From: Trichomonas vaginalis G3
Taxonomy: Eukaryota; Parabasalia; Trichomonadida; Trichomonadidae
Direction of reading: 5' to 3'
NCBI RefSeq assembly: GCF_026262505.1
Contig: NC_067207.1
Span: 16,274,082 to 16,338,081 of the forward strand
DNA length: 64,000 nt
Below are positions 36,888 to 47,600 of this stretch, piece by piece. The position numbers and the translations under genes were made by a program. Each line of letters opens with the position of its first letter. Within the stretch, counting starts at the first letter, position 1. The notes beneath the pieces were generated by a model. The model saw only the letters and a program-made list of their open reading frames with translations. It ran no database searches and was not told the origin of the DNA.

Positions 36888-38333
36888 ATGTCATATCAAT
36901 TTGTTAGAAATGGAGCCAATATGCTTGAAATGGGCTTAAAAACCAAACGTATTTCCCTTTCAGACTTCTTGAAAAGTGATTTTTCGCTTCCTGGTTTATC
37001 CAGAAACCTTCCTTTATTCACTCAATTTGTTATTGAACAAATTAAAAACATTAATATGCATGCGCTTCCCAAAGTCATTGATCCTAAAAACTTATTGTCG
37101 AACAGAAGCTTTTATATTCTAGTAGCCAACTATCCAAGAGTTGCAGAATTCCTCGAAACAAACTACAAGATGTATATTGACATTCTCACTGAAAGGCTTA
37201 CAACAGGAGATGGCGATTATGTACGCACTATGATGGTTCTTGAACACATTTTATTAATCCATAATCCAATCCTTTCTTTGAGTGCAGAAGAGTCAACTTC
37301 ATTTTTCAAATTACTTCTTGACCACATCCAGAAAGGTTCAATACTTACATTATTAATTAACATTGCTAAGCATCAAGCTCAGCAAGAAAAGAATTGGTTT
37401 GATATATTCAATTCCTGGGAAATCCTAAATGAATACATTTCAAAGCAAATACCAGAAGTTTTCCAAGCTTCTTTATACTATATCAAGACTTTCAAAATTT
37501 CATCCACATTATTAAGTCAAATTTGCTCAGAACAGTCTCTCAAATCATTTTTACAGTATGCTACTACAAGCGATAACAAACAAATATCCGAACTCTCATT
37601 TAAGTACTTAGTTTCATCTGAAGAAATCTTTTTCTCAGGATCAACTCTTCAGAGGCCGAAACTTTTTGCAACATCAAAGAAAACAAACAATGAAACCATT
37701 AGTTTGAATGAAGAGCAGCAAAAGTTATTAGCTTCATTTTCAGAGTTTGTTAAAAGCGTTCAATCTGATGTTTCGACATTTATAACATCAACACCAGAAT
37801 TCACATCAAACAAAAAAGTTGCAGTCCAATTCATGTTAAATTATGAAGCTACTACAACAGTTACTACAGAACAGATGTACAAAGTTCTTATGTATCTAAA
37901 TACAAACATCACGGCATTTCCAACAAATAACTTCCTTGCGATTTCATTAGTTGATGCTGTGAGAGATGTTTCATCCTCATCAAACTTGAATGATTTTGAT
38001 CTACAACCTGTTGTTCAAAACATCATTTCATTGACATCAAATAAGAAACAAATTGCTGCATCTTATTGGGGATGTCTCGATAAGATAGCAAAGAGAATAA
38101 ATAAGCTTGTTGCCGACCAAAAGATTTCACAACCTGATACATGGAAGAATTTCATTGACAACTATTTGGAACCACGCACTAAAATCTGCAATGAGAATTA
38201 TGGTGGATTCGATCCAGAGAATTTCAAGTCCGCTCAAACAGCCAGATATTATTGCATCGATGAACAAGATACATCGAAGCTTCCAAAGGAACTCCAGCCA
38301 AAACAAACTGCAGCTACTTCTGATAAGAAGTAA
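36888..38333 (+). CDS. Helical protein of unknown function, ~481 aa
   Basis: A complete ORF starting five bases after an initiator. The protein is mostly alpha-helical with repeated Leu/Ile-rich amphipathic helices (e.g. VRTMMVLEHILLIHNPILSL, then FFKLLLDHIQKGSILTLLIN), suggesting an ARM/HEAT-like solenoid. No catalytic motif, signal peptide or membrane segment is visible. The C-terminus has a conserved-looking ENYGGFDPENFKSAQTARYY segment and a Lys-rich tail. I do not recognise the family. Probably cytosolic or nuclear scaffold-type, by inference only. Confidence 0.85.
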   Translation: MSYQFVRNGANMLEMGLKTKRISLSDFLKSDFSLPGLSRNLPLFTQFVIEQIKNINMHALPKVIDPKNLLSNRSFYILVANYPRVAEFLETNYKMYIDILTERLTTGDGDYVRTMMVLEHILLIHNPILSLSAEESTSFFKLLLDHIQKGSILTLLINIAKHQAQQEKNWFDIFNSWEILNEYISKQIPEVFQASLYYIKTFKISSTLLSQICSEQSLKSFLQYATTSDNKQISELSFKYLVSSEEIFFSGSTLQRPKLFATSKKTNNETISLNEEQQKLLASFSEFVKSVQSDVSTFITSTPEFTSNKKVAVQFMLNYEATTTVTTEQMYKVLMYLNTNITAFPTNNFLAISLVDAVRDVSSSSNLNDFDLQPVVQNIISLTSNKKQIAASYWGCLDKIAKRINKLVADQKISQPDTWKNFIDNYLEPRTKICNENYGGFDPENFKSAQTARYYCIDEQDTSKLPKELQPKQTAATSDKK

Positions 38334-38773
38334 TTTTTATCTTATATTTTATAGAGAATTTTTTATTATTATAAATATATGAATTTACTATTTTGATTAA
38401 TTGACATTGCCTCTAACTTTTTTTTCAAAAAAGGAGCATCACTATGATAACTGGAAGTGTGCTGTATCTATACAAGGAAGATTAATCCTAGTTCTGGAAT
38501 TTGATATTTTGGTGTTCTGGAATTTTTTCTCAGGTAAAATTTCATAATTATGGTCTCCATATAGGAGAAACCTTTCAAATTTTAATAAAAGACATTTAAA
38601 ATTTTGAATGAGAGACATAAATTAGGATTGATTTGTTTTTATATCATTAACAAAGCATCAAGCTATGCTTTAATAGTAAACAAGGAATTGTTTTTAATAA
38701 GTTTGCAATTTCTTTGAAAGTGGAAGAAATTTTTCCAAAAAAACCGAAGTGAACTTCCCTTTCATTTTATTGA
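38334..38773. other. Intergenic spacer with the initiator of the next gene
   Basis: A 440-bp spacer without a gene. GTTCTGGAATTT occurs twice (near 38490 and 38514). Close to its end, TCATT at 38762-38766, within CCCTTTCATTTTATTG, fits the trichomonad initiator; the CCCTTT beside it also resembles the M5-type start element. This would give a leader of about 10 bases before the ATG at 38774. Confidence 0.6.
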
Positions 38774-40219
38774 ATGGATGATTACAAGTTAGGTGAAGAT
38801 GATACTGAAGATGAGATAGAAGTCACTGCCAAATGGGGTATCAAAGGCTATGGGAGTGAATTCTATCAGATTACTTCATTAATTGATGAATTTTTGTCTT
38901 CAGATCCGAATCAAATTGAAGCAATTTCTTCCTTATTGAAGACATTAATTGAAGAAATAAATTCAAAACCTAAAGAAGCAACCAAATCATTAGATAATGT
39001 TCGCAATTTATTCTTTGAAATACAAATGTATTTTCAAAATTTCTACAATGAACAGTACATCGGAATTATTACTCAATTACTCCTACTAATGGATACCATT
39101 CTTACGAAAAATGCAGATTTTTCCAAATTTATAATCGATGTTTCCGATGATGATCCCGATCAATTACTTGATTCATTTATGAAGATCCTAGAAGATAGGA
39201 CTGATTATGAAAATTCACTTTACATCTTAAGAGTCGGAATTATTTTTTCAATTATCGAAAATTCCTCAAAAAACAATGCATTTATTCTATCAATCAACCA
39301 AGATTTTATTGACTGCTTAAATACAACATATTACGTTTTTGATGCCAATGCTTTGAGCAGCGATCATCTAATTTCAATAAATTTTGTTCGCATTTTATAC
39401 AAATATTTTAAATCAAAGACATACCTCGACAGAAAAACAGCCGAATACATCCTAGAACTCTTTAATTTTCTTGCTTCAAATATATTTTTTGAAGATGAAA
39501 TTATCATTTCAAATTGTTTAAGTGCACTCAACGAAATGATAACAAACCATGAAGATTTGATACACATGTTCAATTCCTTTTCGATTTACCAGACAGTTCC
39601 TGATATTCCATGCAATCCTGACTGTGAAAAAATAAAATTTGATATTTTCTCAAATTCTTTACATATATACGACGAAGAGACAAACAAAAAAGAGACAAAG
39701 AAAATCATTGCAGATATTTCTGCTTCTGTTCCAATGGACTACATAATCTCTAGATTAACAGAAGTGGAACATCATGAGCTTCTTTTTTCGGGTTTGACAT
39801 TGATTTACAGCAAATTACATTTTGATAAATCAATTGTTAATTTGGACGTATCGAGTTTGTGTAATTTGATGAAAATAACATGGGAACATATAGATTTAGA
39901 TACAAAGGACCTCATTACCGATGTAGTTATCTTGATATCGAAGTTCTCTGATAAAGAAAATTATAATAATATTATTAACAGTGGAATTATCACTGAAGTT
40001 GTAGATTTCGCACAAAACCAGCATGATAAATGCAAGTCATGCATGCAAATAATGATTAATGCTGTAAATTTGAATCCGGAATTTGCAAAACTTGAAATGA
40101 TGCAGCAATGCTTAGATGAGTTACTAGAATGCATCGAAGAAAATGATTGGGAAGATATTGAAGATCTTGGCGATGTTTTGACAAATAAATTTAATGAAAT
40201 TAATTCGAAGGAAGAATAA
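38774..40219 (+). CDS. Acidic ARM-like helical protein of unknown function
   Basis: 481 codons. The N-terminus is very acidic (MDDYKLGEDDTEDEIEV). The body is a run of helices with the spacing of an ARM/HEAT solenoid (e.g. IGIITQLLLLMDTILTKNADF and YILELFNFLASNIFFEDEI), as in many trichomonad importin-like or scaffold proteins. No catalytic motif or membrane segment. Same strand as the preceding gene, with its own initiator. The 3' end converges with the next gene, 71 bp away. Function not recognised. Confidence 0.85.
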   Translation: MDDYKLGEDDTEDEIEVTAKWGIKGYGSEFYQITSLIDEFLSSDPNQIEAISSLLKTLIEEINSKPKEATKSLDNVRNLFFEIQMYFQNFYNEQYIGIITQLLLLMDTILTKNADFSKFIIDVSDDDPDQLLDSFMKILEDRTDYENSLYILRVGIIFSIIENSSKNNAFILSINQDFIDCLNTTYYVFDANALSSDHLISINFVRILYKYFKSKTYLDRKTAEYILELFNFLASNIFFEDEIIISNCLSALNEMITNHEDLIHMFNSFSIYQTVPDIPCNPDCEKIKFDIFSNSLHIYDEETNKKETKKIIADISASVPMDYIISRLTEVEHHELLFSGLTLIYSKLHFDKSIVNLDVSSLCNLMKITWEHIDLDTKDLITDVVILISKFSDKENYNNIINSGIITEVVDFAQNQHDKCKSCMQIMINAVNLNPEFAKLEMMQQCLDELLECIEENDWEDIEDLGDVLTNKFNEINSKEE

Positions 40220-40290
40220 TTGTTTGTAAACTGTAAATATATATCGTTTTAATACAAAAATTCTGTTTGATTTGATATTTTACCGTTGAT

Positions 40291-40656
40291 TTAGAATTTA
40301 TAAAGCTGATCTTTGACCAAATCTTCTACAAAAGTGGCCAATTCAACAGGAAATACTTCTTTCATTGTTGAATTCGGAACTAATTGATATTTATCAAGTA
40401 TTTGTTCATTGTAAAGAAGATAATAACTTTTTCCAAGCGTGTTGACGAGTCTTTTTATGATTTTATTAGAAATCGGTTCGATATCGATATTATTATCAAA
40501 TTGAATGATATTTTCCCAATATTGTTTAATTTGTGACTCTGAAACCGATTTTTCAGGAAGCCAATGAATTCCTGATGGTGTCAAGAATCCATACATTAGT
40601 CCTGAATCATCGTCGAAGCAATGACAAGATATAACGTTTGCTTCATCGATGTTCAT
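40291..40656 (-). CDS. Small hypothetical protein, 121 aa
   Basis: A complete ORF with an ATG 12-14 bases downstream of an initiator-type TCATT on the same strand, which supports it being real. The sequence is globular with a mix of strand and helix (GLMYGFLTPSGIHWLPE, then ESQIKQYWENIIQF). The N-terminal part is vaguely chromo/SH3-like in pattern, but I would not assign it. No membrane segment. Confidence 0.7.
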   Translation of the reverse strand: MNIDEANVISCHCFDDDSGLMYGFLTPSGIHWLPEKSVSESQIKQYWENIIQFDNNIDIEPISNKIIKRLVNTLGKSYYLLYNEQILDKYQLVPNSTMKEVFPVELATFVEDLVKDQLYKF

Positions 40657-40665
40657 TCAAGAAAA

Positions 40666-40670
40666 AATGA
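40666..40670 (-). promoter_or_regulatory. Initiator (TCATT) of the 121-aa gene
   Basis: TCATT on the minus strand, roughly 12 bases before the ATG at 40656, matching TCA+1Py(T/A). Confidence 0.55.
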
Positions 40671-41008
40671 ATTTAAATCTTAGTTTTTTCATAACTTAGC
40701 GACTTTAATGAGGTTATTTGAAATCATAATCTTCTCATTTGAAAAATATCGTTATTGATTCACATTTTATCATCTGAGACATATTCTAACCAAGATAGCA
40801 TTGAAAACTTCCGAATACTCTTATTTTTGCTAAAATTTCTTTTTGCACAACATAAAGTCAATTTTGACGAAAAATGATATCAAAAAGATAAAAGGATTAA
40901 ATAACAAGGAAAAAGAATATATTATTTTACAGTTACATTGGCAATAATAGTGATCTAACACGGCTAGGAAGAAGAATGAACTTTATCCAAAATTATTCGA
41001 TTTACTCA

Positions 41009-41233
41009 TTAAGTGTAATATTCTTTCATACAGACATATAATGAAAGAGTTTGACCTGCTTGATATGGGTTTGCTTTATCAAGACATAGATACTCAAATT
41101 GATTACAATTATCTATTGAGAAACCTGACAAATTTATTGAAAACTTTTCGAGGGGATTGAATCCACCCATCAAATCATCGAATAAATCGAGTTTCAAACA
41201 GTTGGATTTCTCTAATAAGTGTCTGTTACCCAT
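41009..41233 (-). pseudogene. Doubtful 74-codon ORF, possible gene remnant
   Basis: An ATG-started frame with moderately protein-like composition (LKLDLFDDLMGGFNPLEKF, then a Cys- and Tyr-containing tail), but no family match, no initiator and no neighbours. Leucine spacing hints at a leucine-rich-repeat remnant; this is weak. Confidence 0.2.
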
Positions 41234-41300
41234 GCTTATTTTGATGAAAAGGGCTCATTTATTTTTGAGATCGATTATTGATTCGGGCGCGTAAAGGTTT

Positions 41301-41408
41301 GGCGTCCTAAGGCGTCCTGATGTAAACTATTCAATTTTTGAGAAGTTTACACCATAATTGAATAGTTTATGGCGTCCTGAGAAGAGATTTCAATGGGTAT
41401 GGCGTCCT
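41301..41408. repeat. Four GGCGTCCT copies around a 14-bp inverted repeat
   Basis: GGCGTCCT occurs at 41301, 41311, 41371 and 41401. Between the copies, arms 41323-41336 (TAAACTATTCAATT) and 41356-41369 are perfect complements. A GC-rich motif repeated in AT-rich DNA suggests a protein-binding cluster or a small foldback element. Confidence 0.7.
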
Positions 41409-41910
41409 AAAAAATAGAAGAAAATGATTTTTTCTCGATTTTTCTAGAAATTGAATTTTTTAAAAAAGAAAAAAATCAAAACGTATACATTCAAGAAAGA
41501 CTATAAATGAAGATTTTTCTATTTTTTTTCATTCTAAAACATCTTTTTTTTGATAATTTTTTTTTTAATAAATATGTAAGAAAGATTGAAGAAAAAGTAA
41601 ATTTACTTTAAGAAAATTCGTTTTACATGATGTAAGACCCATAACAACTATAAATATTCCATTATTTAAAATAAAAAAAGAAAAACAGATTAAATGTATC
41701 TCACATCAAAATCCATTGACCTAAGGATGTTAAGTTTCTGTTTTTAAAAGTTGATATTTTTTTTTTAATTTTAAGAAAATTAATAGCATGTTATTAGACA
41801 ATAGGAGTGTAATGATATTGACTAAACAGAAATGAGAGAATAGAGATATAATTTTGATAAGCAATATTAGTAGTAGGATATGAAGGGTTGTGTGACTTTT
41901 TTTGTTGCAT

Positions 41911-42030
41911 CTATATATAGACGATGCATTAAAATATATTTATTTATAAATCATTAAAAAATTAACATTAATTTTAAAATACCCAGATTTTCCTTACTTT
42001 TACCACTCCCCATGTAATTTCTGGGGAAAA
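41911..42030 (-). repeat. Left arm of an inverted promoter-like block
   Basis: Read on the minus strand: TCCCCAG, then GTGGTAAAAGTAAGG, AATCTGGGTA, an A/T-rich stretch and CTATATATAG directly followed by ATG. The same ordered blocks occur on the plus strand at 43199-43284. The ATG opens a 38-codon frame (ends near 41803) of uncertain value. Probably a copy of a Maverick terminal/promoter segment. Confidence 0.6.
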
Positions 42031-43079
42031 CGATAATTCATTTTTTTTATGGATGAATAGATCGTTTTCCTAGAAAGGACCTCATATCTCTGGCTAAAAA
42101 GAGTGTCAGATCCTAAATAGATTATTGATCTAGTGTACAAATCCAATAAAAAGCCTATTTTTTGGCTTTTTTGGTGCTCATTTTTTCGAAGATCTACATG
42201 AATATGGGGAAACCATCGGATTTTTTTGGTTAACCCACATCTTCATGTAGTCTGGACTATCTTTCCTCGAAGGACCTCTTTACGGGTGTAAAAACTCATA
42301 AAGTTCTCAAAAGATTCATTCTCGATCTCCATGCTGAAAGAATTTACAATAAAAAAGAGTTCTACGCATCAAACTACAGCTATAAATGAACTGAACCCCT
42401 AAAGCTCAGCTCTTAGTTTATCAAAAACGTCGAAATCCTTCTCATTGCAATCAAATTTTCTCAATAACTCATAAGAAAAATCGAATTTTGATTAAGCCGA
42501 TGTTATAGGTATCACAAATACTACAAACTTGAGCAATATCGAAATTGCCAGCAAAAGTTTGAAATTGCATTGCTCATATTTGTTTTGTAAACTAAAAATC
42601 TGCTTATATTATTCATTAATTTTTTATATATTATTCATATACTTTAATAAAAACAATACTATTTCACCTTAAAAATGAATTTCATAAGTCAATATTATTT
42701 TTTTGAAAATGTATCAATTTTCGATTAAAACAACATGAGAATAAAATTTACGCAAAATTATTTTAAAAAATGGTTTTAAAAATTTACAATTGATTAAGAA
42801 TAAGATTGCAAGAAGTTTTGAAGTTTAATTTTAAGAAAAAAAATTCGGATATTATTCATGGATCTAAGTAATCTGATATTTGAGTATCGGCACTATGCAT
42901 AAAACATATATTTATAGTTTTTTTGGAGTTTTATGATTTTAAATATATTCAAATTTGGCAATCCAATAGATTTGTAAAAAATAGGTAAATAAAAATAGAT
43001 TACATATGCAGCAGATTTAGAACATGAAACAAATCTTATAGTGACCAAAAAAATTCATGATCCAAAAAAGAAAAAAATT

Positions 43080-43150
43080 GGCTAAATGGGAATCAAACCT
43101 TGGCATAATGAATCATTATGTCGGATGTTTCCACTACACCAGCAGTTCGA
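43080..43150 (-). other. Degenerate tRNA-like sequence
   Basis: On the minus strand: GTGTAGTGGAAACAT (D-arm/A-box-like), a CATAATG/CATTATG hairpin where the anticodon arm should be, and GGTTTGATTCCC (B-box-like), in roughly tRNA order and spacing. No proper acceptor stem, and U33 is absent, so it is a relic or mimic and not a working tRNA. Confidence 0.35.
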
Positions 43151-43198
43151 AAAATACCCTTGGTGGTTCTATTTAATAGCTACTCCCAACGATAGGCG

Positions 43199-43284
43199 GT
43201 GTCCCCAGCTTTAGAGAGGTGGTAAAAGTAAAGCAAATCTGGGTAATTTATTTTTTTATCTTTTATAAAAGAAGCTATATATAG
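43199..43284 (+). repeat. Right arm of the inverted block, likely Maverick terminal/promoter segment
   Basis: Plus-strand copy of the ordered blocks TCCCCAG, GTGGTAAAAGTAAAG, AATCTGGGTA and CTATATATAG (43275-43284), immediately followed by an ATG. Inverted relative to 41911-42030. The TATA-like decamer abutting an ATG suggests a promoter with almost no leader. Confidence 0.6.
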
Positions 43285-43407
43285 ATGATGTCAGATATTC
43301 CGCGATTAATTAAACATTGTTTAAATCCTGAATGGAATCAATGGAGTCATAATCAAAGACCTCATAAACGAGTAAAAGAAATTAGATATAATTATTTTCA
43401 TGAATGA
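43285..43407 (+). CDS. Possible 40-aa Maverick terminal ORF
   Basis: ATG directly after CTATATATAG, encoding 40 residues rich in Arg, His, Asn and Trp (PEWNQWSHNQRPHKRVKEI). Its position just inside the terminal block and ahead of the first large Maverick gene makes it a candidate small gene. No family recognised; it could be chance. Confidence 0.35.
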   Translation: MMSDIPRLIKHCLNPEWNQWSHNQRPHKRVKEIRYNYFHE

Positions 43408-43502
43408 AAGATTCACTACCATAATGAAATAAAAAATGAAAAAATAAACTTTAAAAATTCATGTCTTACATTTTTGAATAATTTATTTTTATTTTGTATG
43501 AA

Positions 43503-44612
43503 ATGAGCGTCAAAACTAACAACGTTAAAAAATTAGGATTCACAAATGAGAAAATAAAGGATATATTAGAGGAGGCGGGTTATGAAGTTAGTAAATATTA
43601 TTTAAGAAATTGTCAAAAATTCGCGGAGTTTTTAAATGAGTTTGATTATGATGGAAAAATGAATAAAGATGATGTTATAAATTTCTTATATCCCACATCT
43701 AAAGAAGAAAAACCTAAAGAACCTGATGTTTTCCCTGAATATTATGAAGAACAAATTAAAGATGATGATGAATACGATGAAATTGAAAGACTGAAAAAAA
43801 TAAGAGATGAAATAGATGAAAAAATTAAGGAATTAAGAGAAGTTGAAAAATATAATGAAAATGAAGTAGAGGGTTTAATGAATATCCCATCTTCAGAATC
43901 AGAAGTTCAGAAATCTCATGAAGAAAGATATAAAAATTATGTCTCAGAATCAACACAAAATTTATTAGATGGTGAAATAGACGAAACACTTTCAGAAGAA
44001 GGTACTAAATTTATTTGTAAACATAAGTTACAATTTATTGATAATGAAGAATACCCTTGTATCCTACTTTCACCACCTTTAGATTCCGAAAAATTCAAAA
44101 AAGCTCTTAAAAACGTGACATATGCAACTAATACGATTAAGAAAGAAGATCATGATATTTACACAAATTATTATTTAAATAAATGCACGGGTGTTGATAA
44201 AGTTTTTGATTTATTAGATAAAATATCAAAAGAAACCATTGGAACATATAAAATTTTGTGTGATTGTGGTTTCATTATTGAAGATACCAATAATGTTTCA
44301 TATGAAAGAACAGCACCGAAGGAAGACGAAGTGGAAAGGTCTATACCATTCGTTATTAAGAATATAAAAGATATGAAAACTTATAAACATTATATTTATT
44401 CATTTATTTCAGAAAAAATGGAAGCAACCCATAAAACATCTTCTCATCATTTTATAGCTATTCATACATTCCTTTTCAAAGTTGTGAAATTAAATAAGAC
44501 AGGAATTAGATTTAATGTATCAGGGTACGCATTCTTGAGTAAATTAAAATGTATTCGTCACGTCGCAGATGATAAAAATTTATGTGTTCTTAATTCATTT
44601 TATGGGCTTTAA
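43503..44612 (+). CDS. Maverick protein of unknown function, 369 aa
   Basis: Start taken at the ATG at 43503 (MSVKTNN...); an upstream TTG and an out-of-frame ATG at 43498 are ignored. The N-terminal ~50 residues look helical (GFTNEKIKDILEEAGYEVS), followed by an acidic, charged middle (~70-130, EEEKPKEPD- and ERLKKIRDE-type coil). The C-terminal half contains Cys pairs (FICKHKLQF, KILCDCGFI) and FRFNVSGYAF-like strands. It lies just upstream of the polymerase, in the same orientation, 40 bp away, so a role in replication (for example terminal protein) is conceivable but not shown by motifs. Confidence 0.75.
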   Translation: MSVKTNNVKKLGFTNEKIKDILEEAGYEVSKYYLRNCQKFAEFLNEFDYDGKMNKDDVINFLYPTSKEEKPKEPDVFPEYYEEQIKDDDEYDEIERLKKIRDEIDEKIKELREVEKYNENEVEGLMNIPSSESEVQKSHEERYKNYVSESTQNLLDGEIDETLSEEGTKFICKHKLQFIDNEEYPCILLSPPLDSEKFKKALKNVTYATNTIKKEDHDIYTNYYLNKCTGVDKVFDLLDKISKETIGTYKILCDCGFIIEDTNNVSYERTAPKEDEVERSIPFVIKNIKDMKTYKHYIYSFISEKMEATHKTSSHHFIAIHTFLFKVVKLNKTGIRFNVSGYAFLSKLKCIRHVADDKNLCVLNSFYGL

Positions 44613-44652
44613 AAATAAACTTTATTTTTATTTATTTTTTATTCTTACATAA

Positions 44653-47600
44653 ATGAACAAAAACGGAACCGCTAAAATGAATGATAATCAAATTAGAGCA
44701 GAAGGTAGAAGGTTATTTAAACGCTTCTATAACATTCCTGATGGTGTTAATCCTAAAACTCGTAGAAGTTATTTAAATGAAGCAATAGATTCATATGAAG
44801 GGTTTGACATTTCATCAGAAAGTGAGAGATTAGCGAGAATGTTAAATGTTAATATTGATTTCTATTATTGTGATCTCAACCAGAAGACGTGGACATAAAT
44901 AAGGTAGACTTTCCATTAGTGGAATCAATAATGATAGATCCAGAATTTGAAACAATAATATTTTATTAACACAGAGTCCAAATGGAAAACTTCACGCTGA
45001 CAGAATAACAGACGTTGAAGCACTCACCGGCTATAGAGTTTGTCCATATTGTAAAGAAGAAGTTTATTCTATCCGTGATGATCCAGAAAGGAAAAACCAA
45101 AGAAGATTTTTAAAGCATTGTGAGAAATGTAAAGAAAATAATGGAAGATTAATTCAAGACGTTCAGTTGCAAAAGACACAGCAACCATATGCACCACATA
45201 TTACGAAACAGAAGATATATCAGTGGTTATTAGCTCATAATTGCAGGAATATTATCAACCGACAAGATATTATATTACTTTTGACTTCGAAACATTAGAG
45301 ACTAAAGAAGAATTACAACTTTCTGAGTGTGCAACTTTGAACGCTTACTTAAAACCATTCATGGTATCATCAACGGTTAAATTAAATGATAAAACATATA
45401 CGAGGAATTTTTGCTTAACTTCGAGTGATTCTTTTATTTCTGATTGGATTGAGTTTTTTATTTTCAACCTGTTCATTAGTTGCTAAATCAAATATTGAAC
45501 AATATGAAGAATTAATGAAGTCCCATACATTAAATGAAAAACAGAAGGAAGCATTTAAAGAACTTCTAGATGAGGAATTCAATAAAGTGAATATCATAGG
45601 TTTTAATTCGGGAAAGTTTGATTTAAATTTAATTCTTCGTGATTTAAACACTGCAAAATGGAAAATAAAATCAATGCTGGGTTCATCTTCACAATTTAAG
45701 CAAATCATTGTAAAGAAAAAAACGTTCCATATGAATTGAGATTTATTGACATCAGAAATTATATAGCGGGTGGGACATTAGACCAATTCACTCAAGATTT
45801 CGGAAACAATAAATCACGTGTTAAATCCTTTTTCCCTTATCAATTCATCACATGGGAGAATTACGAAGAAGAATTATATAAAGTGGAACCATTCACGAAA
45901 GATTCATTTTATTCAGCATTAACTCAAGAAACTATATCAGATAGTGATTATCAAATATATCTCAATGATGCTAAAAACTTTAAGAATAGATTAGAATATT
46001 TTATTCATTATTGCAATAAAGATGTTGAAATTATGATTGACCCAATTGATAAAATTATTGAAGAAACATTTGTTTATAAAATTGATATGCTTCATAATCT
46101 TTCTTTATCATCGAATGCTTCAATGATTCGTTACGCTTTAGCATATAAAGACTTTAATCCTAATGAAAATATCCTGAGGAAGAGATAGAATCAAGTTTTG
46201 AATTAACGAAAAAGTATTGGAAATATAAAATTGAATCATATAAGAAACAAGATGAAAAAGCAGAAAGGGATACTAAAAATAATGTTTCAATGGATGATTT
46301 CAATACTATCACGATTTAATCCTTTCATCTAAATGCAAAATGTGTGGTAAAGCGTTTACATATGCAAATAAACCAACATTGGATAGAATCGATAATGAAA
46401 AACAATACTAAAGAAAATTGTCAGTTAATGTGTTGTTATTGCAATGTCGTGAAATCAAATAAAGATGAAGATGTTCAACGTTTAAGAATCAATTTAAGAA
46501 ATTATGCATTAAAAAATAATTTACCAATGACTTTAGATTCAGTTGAAGCTTATCACATTCTCCGTAATGGAATTACTGGTGGTTTATCAAATGTTCAACA
46601 TAGAGTAAATCTTAAAGGAATCACGCACATTAATAAACTTTCATATAGTCCAGAAACTAAAACTGTATCAAATGAGGACACACCAACATTATGACTCATT
46701 TCGTTGGTGTTGACTTTAATTCATTATATCCTTCATCATTTTCATCTAATCCTCATGATTTCATTCAATATACTGACCATAAAATGTATATGCCGGGAAG
46801 ATTGAATGGTGTTATCATTTGTGATACAGCAACAAAGAAAGCAAAAGCACTGGGAATAATTAAGAAGAAAAATACTTTATTCGTGGCTGAAGTAAAGGGT
46901 CACATTGATGAAAAATACATTAATGATTACATAAACTTTTTACCGATAATAAGAAACTTAGATATTATCACAGATGAAAAAACAATTGGCAGTTTTATGT
47001 ATAATTACATGAAATCAAACAATCTACCAGTTGACCAGAAACAGAGAAATTAACTCAGTTAGCATCAACACACAACCAATATCAACCATTTTCTTCTTAT
47101 TATCTTTGGTATCTAATAGACAGATTTCATTTTATCATGATGACATTCAATCAATTTTAACATTTACGAAAAACACTTGTTTTAATGAATTTGCGAACAA
47201 ATTTATGAACGAAAGACAAAAGGCTGAATTAGAAGGAAATAAAGGAAAAAGTTTATTTTGCAAGATTTCACTTAATGGATCATATGGTTACGATGCAATA
47301 ATGAATGCACAGAAGGCACGCGTTGCATGTATGTCAAATAAGTTTAAAAACATAAGAGAAATAGGTGAAGATACATATCAAGTGATGCTTAAAGATAGAT
47401 TTTATAGATGTGATACATGTTTACAAGAGGCATTCTTCACTTTAGATAATGCTAAATACTGGTATTTGGTTTTCATTTATGATTTTATGTATAAATGCAT
47501 GGATGTTAATCGTTTTCATTTCATTGAAGGTGATACTGATTCATCTTATTGGGCAATCGCTGGCGACCCAAATCTTCCTAACACTCAAGCATTTCAAGCA

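Larger units (their letters stand above)
40671..43079. other. Mostly gene-free DNA between host genes and the Maverick
   Basis: No convincing gene. Besides the small doubtful ORF at 41009-41233 and the repeats listed separately, there are two hairpins: GGAAAACGAT/ATCGTTTTCC (42025-42034 with 42061-42070) and CTACATGAATATGGG with CCCACATCTTCATGTAG (42194-42208 with 42234-42250). Confidence 0.55.

Noticed and set aside
43503-44612. Terminal protein for protein-primed replication
   Set aside because: Position fits, but no recognisable priming motif; left as unknown.
44653-44898. OTU-like protease domain at the polymerase N-terminus
   Set aside because: No catalytic Cys/His arrangement could be placed with confidence in the broken frames.
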